Shown here in pieces: positions 17,936 through 26,294 of a stretch of DNA of 57,437 bases. This DNA comes from Enterococcus nangangensis. Its GTDB lineage: Bacteria > Bacillota > Bacilli > Lactobacillales > Enterococcaceae. The translations under genes and the position numbers were made by a program. The notes below the pieces were generated by a model. The model did not search any database. It was given only the letters and a program-made list of their open reading frames with translations, and was not told the DNA's origin. The stretch lies in the NCBI RefSeq assembly GCF_005405245.1, contig NZ_BJDR01000011.1, positions 1 through 57,437 on the forward strand, read 5' to 3'. Position 1 is the stretch's first letter. Each line of letters opens with the position of its first letter.

Positions 17936-18192
17936 TGTTCCTTACCTACTGCATCCCCTAAAGATTGTAGTTCGACGTGAACTTTCTCTCCAGAATAGTT
18001 TGCGAAAATCTCTTCAATAGTGAGTTCATTTTCTGACGCAGCAGCTTCAATAATCAGACGCTTTTTGCCATTGACTTCTTCTTGCGTAATTTTTACTTTG
18101 TCATCAGTGTGGATACCAAGATACTCCATAATATTTTTAGGAAGGCGTAGTCCATTACTATTTCCCCATTTTTTTACAGGCATCATTTCCAT
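17929..18192 (-). CDS. mazE: MazE/PemI-family antitoxin
   Basis: An 87-residue protein whose N-terminal half (PVKKWGNSNGLRLPKNIMEYLGIHTDDKVKI) is the AbrB-like DNA-binding domain of MazE. The acidic C-terminal half binds and neutralises the toxin. ATG 18192 lies six bases after AGAGGGG, better than the upstream start at 18201. It is the first gene of the pair and probably represses its own promoter, which carries two GTATATAC palindromes. Confidence 0.88.
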   Translation of the reverse strand: MEMMPVKKWGNSNGLRLPKNIMEYLGIHTDDKVKITQEEVNGKKRLIIEAAASENELTIEEIFANYSGEKVHVELQSLGDAVGKEQW

Positions 18193-18210
18193 CAAAAACA
18201 CCCCTCTCTT

Positions 18211-18251
18211 GTATATACATAGTATAACATAAAAGGGAGGAGTGTATATAC
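18211..18251 (-). promoter_or_regulatory. mazEF promoter with two GTATATAC palindromes
   Basis: The minus-strand -10 TATACT lies at 18226-18221. Perfect palindromes GTATATAC at 18211-18218 and 18244-18251 flank it, and the second covers the -35 position. This suits autorepression by a MazE-MazF complex. Confidence 0.65.
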
Positions 18252-18277
18252 TAAATTATCCGCGTACGATTCTTTCG

Positions 18278-20044
18278 TTAACCTTGATTAAACTGTGCTT
18301 GGTAAAGTTGATAATAGGCGCCACCTTTAGCTAGGAGTTCTTGGTGGTTACCACTTTCCACAATTTGACCATGATCCATGACGAGAATTTGGTGGGCGTT
18401 TTGAATGGTGGATAGACGGTGGGCGATGATGAAACTAGTTTTACCTGCCATCATTTTATTGAAGCCATCTTGAATTTGTTTTTCTGTTAAGGTATCGACG
18501 GAACTGGTAGCCTCATCCAAAATAAGCAGGGGCGGATTTTTTAACATAGTACGGGCAATCGTTAAGAGTTGCCGTTGCCCATTGGAAATTTCTAGGCCGC
18601 CTTGACCGAGGATTGTTTGATAACCCTCCGGTAAACTTTGAATGAAGTGGTGGATATGGGCCTCTTTGCAGGCGGCAATCATTTCTTCGTCGCGAGCTTC
18701 GGGGCGGCCAAACTTCAGATTCTCAGCGATACTAGCATCAAATAGCCAAGTGTCTTGCAGCACCATGCCAAAGTTTTGCCGTAAAGAATCGCGAGTAGAG
18801 TGTTGGACATTTTCACCATCAATAAAAATTGCGCCATCATCAACTTCATAAAATCGCATCAATAAGTTGACGAGGGTCGATTTACCGGCGCCAGTTTTCC
18901 CCACAATGGCAACTCGTTCGCCAGGGTTCACTTGCAGATTAAAATTTTGAATCAAAGGCTGATCCGGAGTGTAGCTGAAGTCCACGTCTTGAAAGGTAAT
19001 TGCGCCTTTCGGGTGAGTCAAAACTTTTTCATTAGGAAAGGTTGGTGCGGGAACTTCATCTAAGATAGCGAAGCTTCGACTCAAGCCAACTTGGGCAGTT
19101 TGTAATTGGGTCATCAGGCCCGATAGTTCAATAAAAGGTTTTGAAAATTGGCCGGCGTAAATAGTGAAGCTAGAAATAATGCCAATGGTGATGCCACTGT
19201 TTCCTTTTAAATAAAGGAGTCCGCCAATTAACGCAATCAAGACGTAAGCCAAGTGATCCACGAAACGGGCACAAGGATTAGTTAGGGAACTAGCGAATTG
19301 CGCCTTTTGTCCTTTAATGTACAGCTGGTGATTCAAGTCTTCAAAGGTTGCTTGCCGTACTTTTTCTTGGGAGAAGGCGCGGACAATTTTTTGTTGTAAA
19401 ATTCCTTCTTGGGCGTAGCCGGATAACTGGCCTAAAATTTCTTGTTGTGCTTGGAAAGTTTTTTGGGAATTTTTAGCGACTAAGTAATTCGTCAAGAAAA
19501 TTAGTGGGGTGGTGATAAGGACGGTTAAGGTCAGCCAGCCGCTTAAACGACCCATAAAGATTAGCGCCAAGATAATCGTCGTTAAGCCTTGAAAAATTTG
19601 GGCAAAGACGGCAGTCACGGCGATGGAGATATTATCCATATCGTTGGTAAAACGACTAATCAGACTGCCTTGGCTAGTTTGATCAAAGAAACGTAAAGGC
19701 AAAGTGTCGAGTTTTTCAATGGCTTCTTGGCGCAAATCATTGACGGCGTGGTAAGCTAAACGATTGGCAAAAAACTGGGTGAAAAATTGGGTCAAGCTAG
19801 TGACTAGCATAAAGAAAAGGAGCAGACCTAAGATGTTAGTGAGTCCGGTAAAGTCCACTTGACCTTGACCTACTAGGCGGTCAATCCCGCGCCCTAGATA
19901 ATAGGTGGTAACGACACTGGCAATCCCACCTAAAACACCGCAGCAAAAACCTAAGCCGAGACTTCCCTTATAAGGAGTAACATAAGTCATAAAGCGTTGA
20001 ATTAATTTTGGTTCTTGATTTTTCGTACTAGTGGTCAAGCTCAT
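18278..20044 (-). CDS. Heterodimeric ABC exporter subunit with canonical Walker B
   Basis: Half-transporter of the multidrug ABCB type (LmrCD/EfrAB/YheHI group), 588 residues. It has six transmembrane helices in the first ~320 residues, then one nucleotide-binding domain. The domain shows Walker A GKTGAGKST, Walker B LLILDEATSSVD with the catalytic glutamate, and the H-loop AHRLST. The signature is ISNGQRQLL instead of LSGGQ. This is the expected partner of the upstream subunit, which has the opposite defect; together they give one good and one degenerate ATP site. The start overlaps the upstream stop by four bases. Export of drugs or lipids is likely from family membership; the true substrate is unknown. 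Confidence 0.88.
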   Translation of the reverse strand: MSLTTSTKNQEPKLIQRFMTYVTPYKGSLGLGFCCGVLGGIASVVTTYYLGRGIDRLVGQGQVDFTGLTNILGLLLFFMLVTSLTQFFTQFFANRLAYHAVNDLRQEAIEKLDTLPLRFFDQTSQGSLISRFTNDMDNISIAVTAVFAQIFQGLTTIILALIFMGRLSGWLTLTVLITTPLIFLTNYLVAKNSQKTFQAQQEILGQLSGYAQEGILQQKIVRAFSQEKVRQATFEDLNHQLYIKGQKAQFASSLTNPCARFVDHLAYVLIALIGGLLYLKGNSGITIGIISSFTIYAGQFSKPFIELSGLMTQLQTAQVGLSRSFAILDEVPAPTFPNEKVLTHPKGAITFQDVDFSYTPDQPLIQNFNLQVNPGERVAIVGKTGAGKSTLVNLLMRFYEVDDGAIFIDGENVQHSTRDSLRQNFGMVLQDTWLFDASIAENLKFGRPEARDEEMIAACKEAHIHHFIQSLPEGYQTILGQGGLEISNGQRQLLTIARTMLKNPPLLILDEATSSVDTLTEKQIQDGFNKMMAGKTSFIIAHRLSTIQNAHQILVMDHGQIVESGNHQELLAKGGAYYQLYQAQFNQG

Positions 20045-21771
20045 GCGTTTTCCACCTCCTGTTGTGAGGTAAAGATTTCTTGGTAGGTAGGATTTTCTGC
20101 CAACAAGGTGGCGTGGGTCCCGAGACCGACTTGTTGTCCTTCCGCTAAAACTAAAATTTGTTGGGCATTTTGCAGGGTGGAAACTCGTTGTGAGATTAAG
20201 AGGAGTGCTGTGTCTTGCAAGTTTTCTTTTAGTGCTTGGCGCAACTTATAATCGGTTTGGTAATCTAAAGCACTTAAGGCATCATCTAAAATTAACAGGC
20301 GCGGCTTACGAATTAACGCGCGAGCAATCGTTAAGCGTTGCTTTTGTCCGCCAGAGAAATTTTGACCCCCTTCAAAAACCGGGGTGTCTAATTGTTGGGG
20401 CAGACTTTGGACAAATTCCGCCACTTGAGCAATCCTTAAGGCTTCCCAGCACTCAGCATCAGTCGCTGGCTGTTTACCGAAAGCTAAGTTCTCGCGAATC
20501 GTCCCGGAAAATAAGACTGCTTTTTGCGGCACCCAAGCGATGGCGTTTTTCAAGCTCTCGTCTTGGAGGAAATTAACGTCTTTATTATAGAAAGAAACCG
20601 TTCCTTTTGTTGCTTCATACTCGTGCAAAATCAAAGGAATCAAAGAACTTTTCCCGCTACCGGTAGCGCCAATCACCCCAAAGATTTCACCGCGTTTTAA
20701 AGTGAAGTGGATATTTTGTAAAACTAAGCCACTTTTCGGTGTATAACGGAAGTCGACGTGGTTAAATTGTAAAATTTCCGATTGTGTAAAATCGGTAGGG
20801 GTTAATTCCGTGGTACCTGCTTGCAATAAGTTTTCGCTAATTAAGACTTGGTGCACGCGGTTGGCGGAAGCTTCCGCCCGCGTAAATAAGACCACCAAGT
20901 TAGAGACGATAATTAAAGCGAGCAACATTTGCGACATGTAATTGACTAACGCCAAGATTTCCCCTTGAGGCAGTTGACCATTGTTAACTAAAAAACCGCC
21001 GAAATACAAAATACATAAAATCCCCATATTCAAAATCAACGTTGTTAACGGACTCAATAAAGCGGAGAGGTTGGCGACTTTTTCATAGGTAATCCGGAGG
21101 GCGTCGCTAATCTTTTCCAATTTTTCCGTCAAGACTTTTTGTTTGGCAAAAGCGCGAATCACCCGTACACCAGTCAAATTTTGTCCTAACTGGCTGTTAA
21201 AATGATCCAATGTTTCTTGTACCTTTTGATACATCGGTACGGATAATTTAATAATGAAGTACAAAAGGCAAATAAATAATGGTAAAGTCACGAGAAAAAT
21301 TAAACCGATTTTCCAGTTAAGGTAAAAAGCCATCACGATACTGCCGAGACTGAGAAACGGTGCCCGGACTAAGAGGCGAATCACCATGGCTAGCGCGGTC
21401 TGCACTTGGTTTATATCGTTGGTTAAGCGGGTAATCAAGGTGTCGGCGCCGAATTCATCCAACTGTTGGTAAGAAAAGTGGTTTACTTTGTGCATCAAAG
21501 CATCCCGTAAAGCCGTTCCAAAACCTTGGGAAGCAATCGAGGCATAATATTGGCAAACTAGGGCGCACAACAAACCAGTGATGGAAAAGAAAAACATCAA
21601 GCCGGTCATTTGCCAGACCACATGAGGATCGTTTGCCTTCAGACCTTGGTCAATTAAGCGCGCCAAAAGCAGCGGCAAGAGCAGCTCAAAGACTGCTTCT
21701 AAAAATTTAAATACTGGACCTAAAATAATTTGTTTCCGATATTTTTTAGCGTAAGGAATTAATTTAAACAA
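20041..21771 (-). CDS. Heterodimeric ABC exporter subunit with degenerate Walker B
   Basis: First gene of the exporter pair, 576 residues: six transmembrane helices and one ATPase domain. The domain has Walker A GATGSGKSS and signature NFSGGQKQRLTIARAL. In Walker B (LLILDDALSALD) Asp replaces the catalytic Glu, the mark of the non-hydrolysing site in asymmetric exporters such as LmrCD and TM287/288. The open frame extends to an ATG at 21804, but AAGGAGG lies inside that extension (21785-21779), seven bases before TTG 21771. TTG is therefore the probable start, giving MFKLIPYAKKYRKQ. It forms an operon with the following subunit. Confidence 0.88.
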   Translation of the reverse strand: MFKLIPYAKKYRKQIILGPVFKFLEAVFELLLPLLLARLIDQGLKANDPHVVWQMTGLMFFFSITGLLCALVCQYYASIASQGFGTALRDALMHKVNHFSYQQLDEFGADTLITRLTNDINQVQTALAMVIRLLVRAPFLSLGSIVMAFYLNWKIGLIFLVTLPLFICLLYFIIKLSVPMYQKVQETLDHFNSQLGQNLTGVRVIRAFAKQKVLTEKLEKISDALRITYEKVANLSALLSPLTTLILNMGILCILYFGGFLVNNGQLPQGEILALVNYMSQMLLALIIVSNLVVLFTRAEASANRVHQVLISENLLQAGTTELTPTDFTQSEILQFNHVDFRYTPKSGLVLQNIHFTLKRGEIFGVIGATGSGKSSLIPLILHEYEATKGTVSFYNKDVNFLQDESLKNAIAWVPQKAVLFSGTIRENLAFGKQPATDAECWEALRIAQVAEFVQSLPQQLDTPVFEGGQNFSGGQKQRLTIARALIRKPRLLILDDALSALDYQTDYKLRQALKENLQDTALLLISQRVSTLQNAQQILVLAEGQQVGLGTHATLLAENPTYQEIFTSQQEVENA

Positions 21772-21880
21772 TGGCTTACCTCCTTCAAACAATTCAACTT
21801 TCATTTTTACATATTTTGGACAGATTGCAAGGACAGTTTCCCAACTATTTGGTAAAATAATGCTAACAAGGAGGAGAAGG

Positions 21881-22693
21881 ATGACAAAAACAATGGAAAT
21901 TATTTTATTATTTTTCTGCTATTCTTTTTTAGGTTGGCTGTGGGAAACAGTTTACGTTTCACTACGGACGAAAAAATTTGCTTACCGCGGATTTTTAGTG
22001 GGACCCATTACGCCAATTTACGGTTTTGCAATTTTAGGTGTTTTATTTTTACTGCAACCCTTCACGGAAAATATTTGGTTGCTTTTTGGCGGTGCGGTAG
22101 TAATTTGTTCGGTGGTGGAATACATCACCAGTTGGGGCTTAGAAAAATTATTCAATGCTTCATGGTGGGATTACCACGATGTACCGTTTAATATCAACGG
22201 CCGCGTTGCGTTACCAATTTCTCTTTTTTGGGGCGTTTGTTGTGTGTTAATTAGTCGGATTGTTCATCCGTGGTTGGCTGCGGTGGTGGCAGGTGTGATT
22301 GCTAAGACAGGTTATTTGTTCCCAATTTTGTTTAGTGTCATTACAGTCGGCGATTTAATTTACACCGTCTACAATATGGTAGGTTTCAAAAAAATTGTCG
22401 CTACGTTAAATACGGCAGTGGAAGAAAAGAAAGCCGAGCTTACCGAAAGCCTCACCGATTTAAAAGAACAATTAGGCGACGATGCAGAAAAGTATCGGCA
22501 AAAATTGCGGGAGCGGCGCTTAACCTGGTTGCAAGAATTAAAGAAACAACCGGAACAATGGCAAGCATTGCCTAAATTAAACGCCCACCAAAAACGTTGG
22601 TTGCGGAACTTCCAACGCTTAGACTTTAAAAAGATTCCTCTTTCTACTGAAGAATTGAAAGAATTAGTTCGCGCTTTACAAAAGAAAAACTAA
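21881..22693 (+). CDS. CmpB-like (putative ABC transporter type IV) membrane protein
   Basis: A 270-residue protein with about five membrane helices in the first 165 residues (FFCYSFLGWLWETVY, FLVGPITPIYGF, VVEYITSWGLEKLF, WWDYHDVPFNINGRVALPIS). This pattern is typical of the family often called putative ABC-transporter type IV or CmpB. A charged coiled-coil tail (about 180-270, EEKKAELTESLTDLKEQL) faces the cytoplasm. ATG 21881 follows AAGGAGGAG. It is divergent from the ABC exporter pair, though a functional link is only a guess. Molecular function of the family is unknown. Confidence 0.75.
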   Translation: MTKTMEIILLFFCYSFLGWLWETVYVSLRTKKFAYRGFLVGPITPIYGFAILGVLFLLQPFTENIWLLFGGAVVICSVVEYITSWGLEKLFNASWWDYHDVPFNINGRVALPISLFWGVCCVLISRIVHPWLAAVVAGVIAKTGYLFPILFSVITVGDLIYTVYNMVGFKKIVATLNTAVEEKKAELTESLTDLKEQLGDDAEKYRQKLRERRLTWLQELKKQPEQWQALPKLNAHQKRWLRNFQRLDFKKIPLSTEELKELVRALQKKN

Positions 22694-22702
22694 AAGGAAA
22701 TG

Positions 22703-22743
22703 AAAAGACCATGCAGCTCGTAAAGGAGGTACATGGTCTTTTT
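22703..22743. terminator. Bidirectional terminator
   Basis: AAAAGACCATG (22703-22713) pairs with CATGGTCTTTT (22732-22742); convergent genes end on both sides. Confidence 0.85.
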
Positions 22744-22747
22744 AACT

Positions 22748-23224
22748 TTATAAATATTTTGCAACACTTGTCAGTAAATCTTCTTCATTATTAACAATGG
22801 CGCCATTAAGTTTCACAAGTCCAATAGTATACAAGTTAGCATAAGGAAATTGTGATTCGGCAATTTCTCCTAGCGCTTTTAGTTTTTGTGAATTACTTGC
22901 CCCTTGTTGACGACTGTCAGTAAAAAGTCCTACGATGGGAATTTGTGCTTGATAGGCCACGCCAATTTCTGAAGCGACACCGACATCAATCACGGGACCA
23001 TCTAGTACAGCAATCATTAACTGACTTTGTAGTAGTTGCTCCGTATCGTATTGGGCAATTTGTTTTGCATCTGCGTAATTATTTTTATCGTTAATTTCTG
23101 CCGCTTCTTGGGGTAAATAAAAGGTTTTAGTAGGAAAAGCACTCCGTAATTCTTTTACCAAGTGAGCATTGTAAAGTTGTTCGCTTTGAGCAAACAAGGG
23201 GGCAGCGAAGTACACATCAGCCAT
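22748..23224 (-). CDS. Nucleoside 2-deoxyribosyltransferase
   Basis: Transfers 2-deoxyribose between purine and pyrimidine bases in nucleoside salvage, an enzyme common in Lactobacillales. The 158-residue protein starts MADVYFAAPLF and has AQYDTEQLLQSQLMIAVLDGPVIDVGVASEIGVAYQ. The aspartates and the catalytic glutamate of the ASEIG motif are in place. ATG 23224 lies six bases after AAGGAGAG; the longer frame is unsupported. It complements the deoxynucleoside kinase at 4168. Confidence 0.88.
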   Translation of the reverse strand: MADVYFAAPLFAQSEQLYNAHLVKELRSAFPTKTFYLPQEAAEINDKNNYADAKQIAQYDTEQLLQSQLMIAVLDGPVIDVGVASEIGVAYQAQIPIVGLFTDSRQQGASNSQKLKALGEIAESQFPYANLYTIGLVKLNGAIVNNEEDLLTSVAKYL

Positions 23225-23375
23225 AAAAAATCTCTCCTTCATCCATGAAATATTACATAATCTCCTAGATTATGACACAATTTGTAATAAAAAGTAAACG
23301 AAATGAAACCCGTCACGGAAAGAGAACGGCTATAATAGTAAATGTTAAAATTCCTTTAAGAAAGGTGTTTTTTGC

Positions 23376-24569
23376 ATGAAAGGGAAACAGTTACTAGCCC
23401 GCCTATTGGTGCTGGTTACCGTAGTAGCCGCCATGACGCCAGTAAATTTATTTGCGGATAGTCTAGGGGACATTACGAAAAAGCAACAAGAAGCTCAAGC
23501 AGCTGGCAGTGCCATTTCCTCTGAACTAGAGGATGCTTTGCAGCAAGTCAGTGACACGTATACCGAGATTGACAATTTAAATACAGAAATCACCGACACG
23601 AAAGCGCAAATTTCGCAAACGCAAGTAGATATTGAAGCTTCCAAAGAAAAAATTGAAAAACGCAAAGCAGTCGTAGCGGAGCGCTTACAAGCTTTACAAG
23701 TTTCGAACACAGGGCAACAAAAAATGGCTATGCTCTTAGAAGCTAAAAGTATTTCCGAGTTTATTAATCGAGCGCTGTTAATCAGCCAGATGCAAGCTGC
23801 GGAAAACGAAAAAATGAATAGCTTGATACAAGAACAAGAAAATCTCGATAGTTTGATGGCACAATTGGAAGACGCCCAACAAGCCTTGACGACAAAAGAA
23901 GGCACGCTACAAAGTGAAGTCGCTGACTTATCGACGCAAGTGACTGGCTTACAAGCCCAGTTTGCTAAGAATCAAGATTTAGTGGCGCAATTGGCGACTG
24001 AAAAAACGGCTGAAGAACAACGGATTGCTGATGAAAAAGCCGCGCAAGAAAAAGCTGCTAAAGAAGCCGCTGAAAAAGCGGAGCAAGAAAAAGCCGCCGC
24101 TAAGGCCGCTGCCGAAAAACAAGCGGCAAGCGACAAGAATAGTAGCACTAGCAACAATAATGATAGCAGCAGTTCCAACACTGGCAATTCTAGTAACGCA
24201 AACGAAGATTCTAGCTCCACAGAAGCTAATACTGGTAACAGTGAGGATAATAGTAATTCGACACCAAGTGGTAGCACTACTTTTTCCATGGAAACAACAG
24301 CCTATTCCTTCAGTGAAGCCGGAGCGAGTCCTTTTACAGCCAGCGGCATTGACTTGCGGACTTATCAAGGAGGCGTTATTGCCGTGGACCCAAGTGTGAT
24401 TCCTTTAGGGACTCAAGTCTATGTGGAAGGATATGGTGTGGCGATTGCCGCTGATACAGGTGGTGCGATTAAGGGAAACATCATCGACTTGCACTTTAGA
24501 ACGGTTGGTGAATGTTATAGTTGGGGTCGACGCTATAATGTCAAAGTTACCGTTTTAAAATGGCCATAA
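23376..24569 (+). CDS. Secreted coiled-coil protein with C-terminal 3D domain (cell-wall-active)
   Basis: A 397-residue exported protein. It has a signal peptide (about 1-27, cleavage near NLFA/DS), a long coiled coil (about 35-225) like the N-terminal part of PcsB/SagA-type proteins, an alanine/lysine-rich stretch, and a Ser/Asn-rich linker (about 247-300). The C-terminal 3D domain (about 303-397) carries its three aspartates in AVDPSVIPLG, AADTGGAIKG and IIDLHF. The 3D fold is related to the double-psi barrel of MltA/Rpf-type peptidoglycan-cleaving enzymes. The promoter has TATAAT at 23331-23336 without a good -35. Proteins of this kind are often in the WalRK regulon; walRK is in this window, but a proper WalR box is not convincing here. 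Confidence 0.85.
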   Translation: MKGKQLLARLLVLVTVVAAMTPVNLFADSLGDITKKQQEAQAAGSAISSELEDALQQVSDTYTEIDNLNTEITDTKAQISQTQVDIEASKEKIEKRKAVVAERLQALQVSNTGQQKMAMLLEAKSISEFINRALLISQMQAAENEKMNSLIQEQENLDSLMAQLEDAQQALTTKEGTLQSEVADLSTQVTGLQAQFAKNQDLVAQLATEKTAEEQRIADEKAAQEKAAKEAAEKAEQEKAAAKAAAEKQAASDKNSSTSNNNDSSSSNTGNSSNANEDSSSTEANTGNSEDNSNSTPSGSTTFSMETTAYSFSEAGASPFTASGIDLRTYQGGVIAVDPSVIPLGTQVYVEGYGVAIAADTGGAIKGNIIDLHFRTVGECYSWGRRYNVKVTVLKWP

Positions 24570-24589
24570 ATAATAATCTTTGAATCATC

Positions 24590-24620
24590 AAGGAGCTGCG
24601 CTTGTGCAGTTCCTTTTTTT
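24590..24620 (+). terminator. Terminator after the 3D-domain gene
   Basis: AAGGAGCTGC (24590-24599) pairs with GCAGTTCCTT (from 24606), followed by a run of T. Confidence 0.85.
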
Positions 24621-24634
24621 CGTAAAAGGGGACT

Positions 24635-24663
24635 TTGACTTTTCTGTAGCCCTTCGCTACACT
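24635..24663 (+). promoter_or_regulatory. Promoter of the GNAT gene
   Basis: TTGACT (24635-24640), 17 bases, TACACT (24658-24663), 34 bases before the start codon. Confidence 0.65.
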
Positions 24664-24697
24664 GGAAGACAGGAAGAAAAGATGAGGAGGAAGAGAT

Positions 24698-25264
24698 ATG
24701 ATTCGGCCAGCTGAAGAAAAAGATGCAGCAGCGATTGCCCGTTTAGTGTTCATTATTTTAAAAGATATGGAATTACCTTTTTTAAATGAGGTGCCAGAAG
24801 CCGAGGTATTAGCGATTTTAGCGGAAACGGCACTGGAGCCCACTTATCGTTACGGCTTAGCTCGGGGGATTGTGGAAGAAATTGATGGAGAAGTTGCCGG
24901 GATTGCTTTTGGCTATCCAGCTGATGATGAACCGCTTATTGATTTGCCCTTAAGTGCTGTCCTAGTCCGTCATAATTTAAGTGGAGACTTGAAGCTCTTT
25001 GAAGATTTAGAGACTTTACCGGGGGAATGGTATTTAGATTCCATCGCCGTTGCTGAAAAATTCCGTGGTCAAAAAGTGGGTACACGTTTACTGGCGGCAA
25101 TTCCAGCAATTGCGCAAGCAGCAGGCTTTGCTAAAGTCGGCTTAAATGTCGACTTGAAAAATCCTAATGCCCAACGTCTTTACCAACGAATGGGCTACCA
25201 AGTAGTGAGCCAAATGATTTTATCTGGTCACGATTATAACCATATGCAACTAACGCTAGCATAA
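24698..25264 (+). CDS. GNAT-family N-acetyltransferase
   Basis: A 188-residue acetyl-CoA-dependent acetyltransferase. It starts MIRPAEEKDAAAIARLV, has EWYLDSIAVAEKFRGQKVGTRLLAAI (beta4 and the acetyl-CoA-binding R/Q-x-x-G-x-G/A loop, about 108-133) and ends with KNPNAQRLYQRMGYQVVSQ, the usual beta6-beta7 region. Substrate is not deducible. The start follows GAGGAGGAAGAG. It is monocistronic, with its own promoter and terminator. Confidence 0.88.
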   Translation: MIRPAEEKDAAAIARLVFIILKDMELPFLNEVPEAEVLAILAETALEPTYRYGLARGIVEEIDGEVAGIAFGYPADDEPLIDLPLSAVLVRHNLSGDLKLFEDLETLPGEWYLDSIAVAEKFRGQKVGTRLLAAIPAIAQAAGFAKVGLNVDLKNPNAQRLYQRMGYQVVSQMILSGHDYNHMQLTLA

Positions 25265-25306
25265 AGAAAACGGACTGCCAACTTACAAAGGCAGTCCGTT
25301 TTCTTT
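25263..25306. terminator. Bidirectional terminator after GNAT
   Basis: Perfect 17-bp stem: 25263-25279 pairs with 25290-25306, ending in a T-rich 3' arm. Confidence 0.92.
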
Positions 25307-25356
25307 CAGTTTTTAACAATTATTTTTCTCAGCTCTATAAGCAATGAGAGAAACTG

Positions 25357-25575
25357 TCATTTGGGACGAGTTTTCTGCTGAGCTTTCTTTCCTTTTGCTT
25401 TTTTCTTTTCTTCTTCCGCTTCTTTGTCATCTTTAACGTCCATTTTTAACTCCCGATCTTTTTTTGCTATTTCGTAAAAATGAAGCCGACTAATTTCGGG
25501 GATTTTAATACTTCCGGCTACCTGCTCATCCATTGTCTGGGAAAAATTTGGATTATTAACAATTTCGGCCACCAT
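25357..25575 (-). CDS. Small charged hypothetical protein
   Basis: A 72-residue protein starting MVAEIVNNPNFSQTMDEQVAGSIKIPEISRLHFYEIAKK. Its tail is almost entirely Lys/Glu/Asp, ending in a basic segment (KKKAKGKKAQQKTRPK) that could bind nucleic acid. ATG 25575 follows AGAAGGAA; the longer frame has no ribosome site. I do not recognise it. Confidence 0.5.
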   Translation of the reverse strand: MVAEIVNNPNFSQTMDEQVAGSIKIPEISRLHFYEIAKKDRELKMDVKDDKEAEEEKKKAKGKKAQQKTRPK

Positions 25576-25698
25576 AGATTCCTTCTTTCTAAAGTAAATT
25601 AATTTGATAATCATAGCAAACTGATTAACTGCCAGTGTTAATCAGGAGTCACCTTCATTGATAAGCTAAAGGACTGATAGAAGCTGCGACAGGCTCAC

Positions 25699-25742
25699 CT
25701 TTTTCATACGTTAAAAATCGCTAGGCTTAACGTATGAAAAAG
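25699..25742 (-). terminator. Terminator after the LURP-one gene
   Basis: Perfect 16-bp arms 25699-25714 and 25727-25742. On the minus strand the 3' arm ends in TTTTTG. Confidence 0.75.
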
Positions 25743-25746
25743 TAGT

Positions 25747-26262
25747 TTAATCTAGTGAAAGATTAGGCTTCAAATTTTTTTGTGGATCTTTTTTTGTATT
25801 GTAAAGCCAGTAGTCTAAGACAGAAGCTATGCAAATAGCTAAGGGCGCCTCTGTAACTTGCGGAATATCTAAAACGTAACAATCCCCAAAGGTAAAACTC
25901 CCGCTAGTCATCGCCATGACTTGCCGCCGAAATTGAAAAATATGGTACTGGTGTTCCTCCACATTGCCAAAGACGTGCCAGCCAAGTTTTTGAATGTAGT
26001 AAAGATCCAGCGTGAAGTGAAAGAGGCGATTCATGGTGCCCACCTTTTGATAGTCTTGGTACAAATCAAAACGCGTGCCAAAAGACCAAGGAACACGCTT
26101 TACAAAAGCCAATAAGGTCCCAGACATAGAATACACCGATAGGACATTGCCTTTAGGTCCCCAACTTCCGACTAATAAAAATTGGGGGACACCGGCGGGA
26201 TTTTTAACTACCGTACGCGCAGCTTGTCCTAAATACTTTTGCTGGATTAAATATTCACTCAC
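25747..26262 (-). CDS. LURP-one-related (Tubby-like) family protein
   Basis: A 171-residue protein with alternating beta-strand segments (SEYLIQQKYLG, FLLVGSWGPKGNVLSVYSMSGTLLAFVKR, HVFGNVEEHQYHIFQF, VLDIPQVTEAPLAICIASVLDYWL). This fits the LURP-one/scramblase (YxjI-like) fold of bacterial proteins with unknown role. The start is GTG behind AAAGGAGGAACGACGC. It is the second gene of a two-gene unit with the HAD phosphatase and is followed by a terminator. The family call rests on general pattern, not on a catalytic motif. Confidence 0.6.
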   Translation of the reverse strand: MSEYLIQQKYLGQAARTVVKNPAGVPQFLLVGSWGPKGNVLSVYSMSGTLLAFVKRVPWSFGTRFDLYQDYQKVGTMNRLFHFTLDLYYIQKLGWHVFGNVEEHQYHIFQFRRQVMAMTSGSFTFGDCYVLDIPQVTEAPLAICIASVLDYWLYNTKKDPQKNLKPNLSLD

Positions 26263-26294
26263 GCGTCGTTCCTCCTTTTTTTAATGGCTGGGGA

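Noticed and set aside
23281..23305. WalR-box-like TGTAAT-AAAAA-GTAAAC upstream of the 3D-domain gene
   Set aside because: The second half deviates from TGTWAH or has the wrong spacing, so direct WalRK control is not supported by sequence alone.
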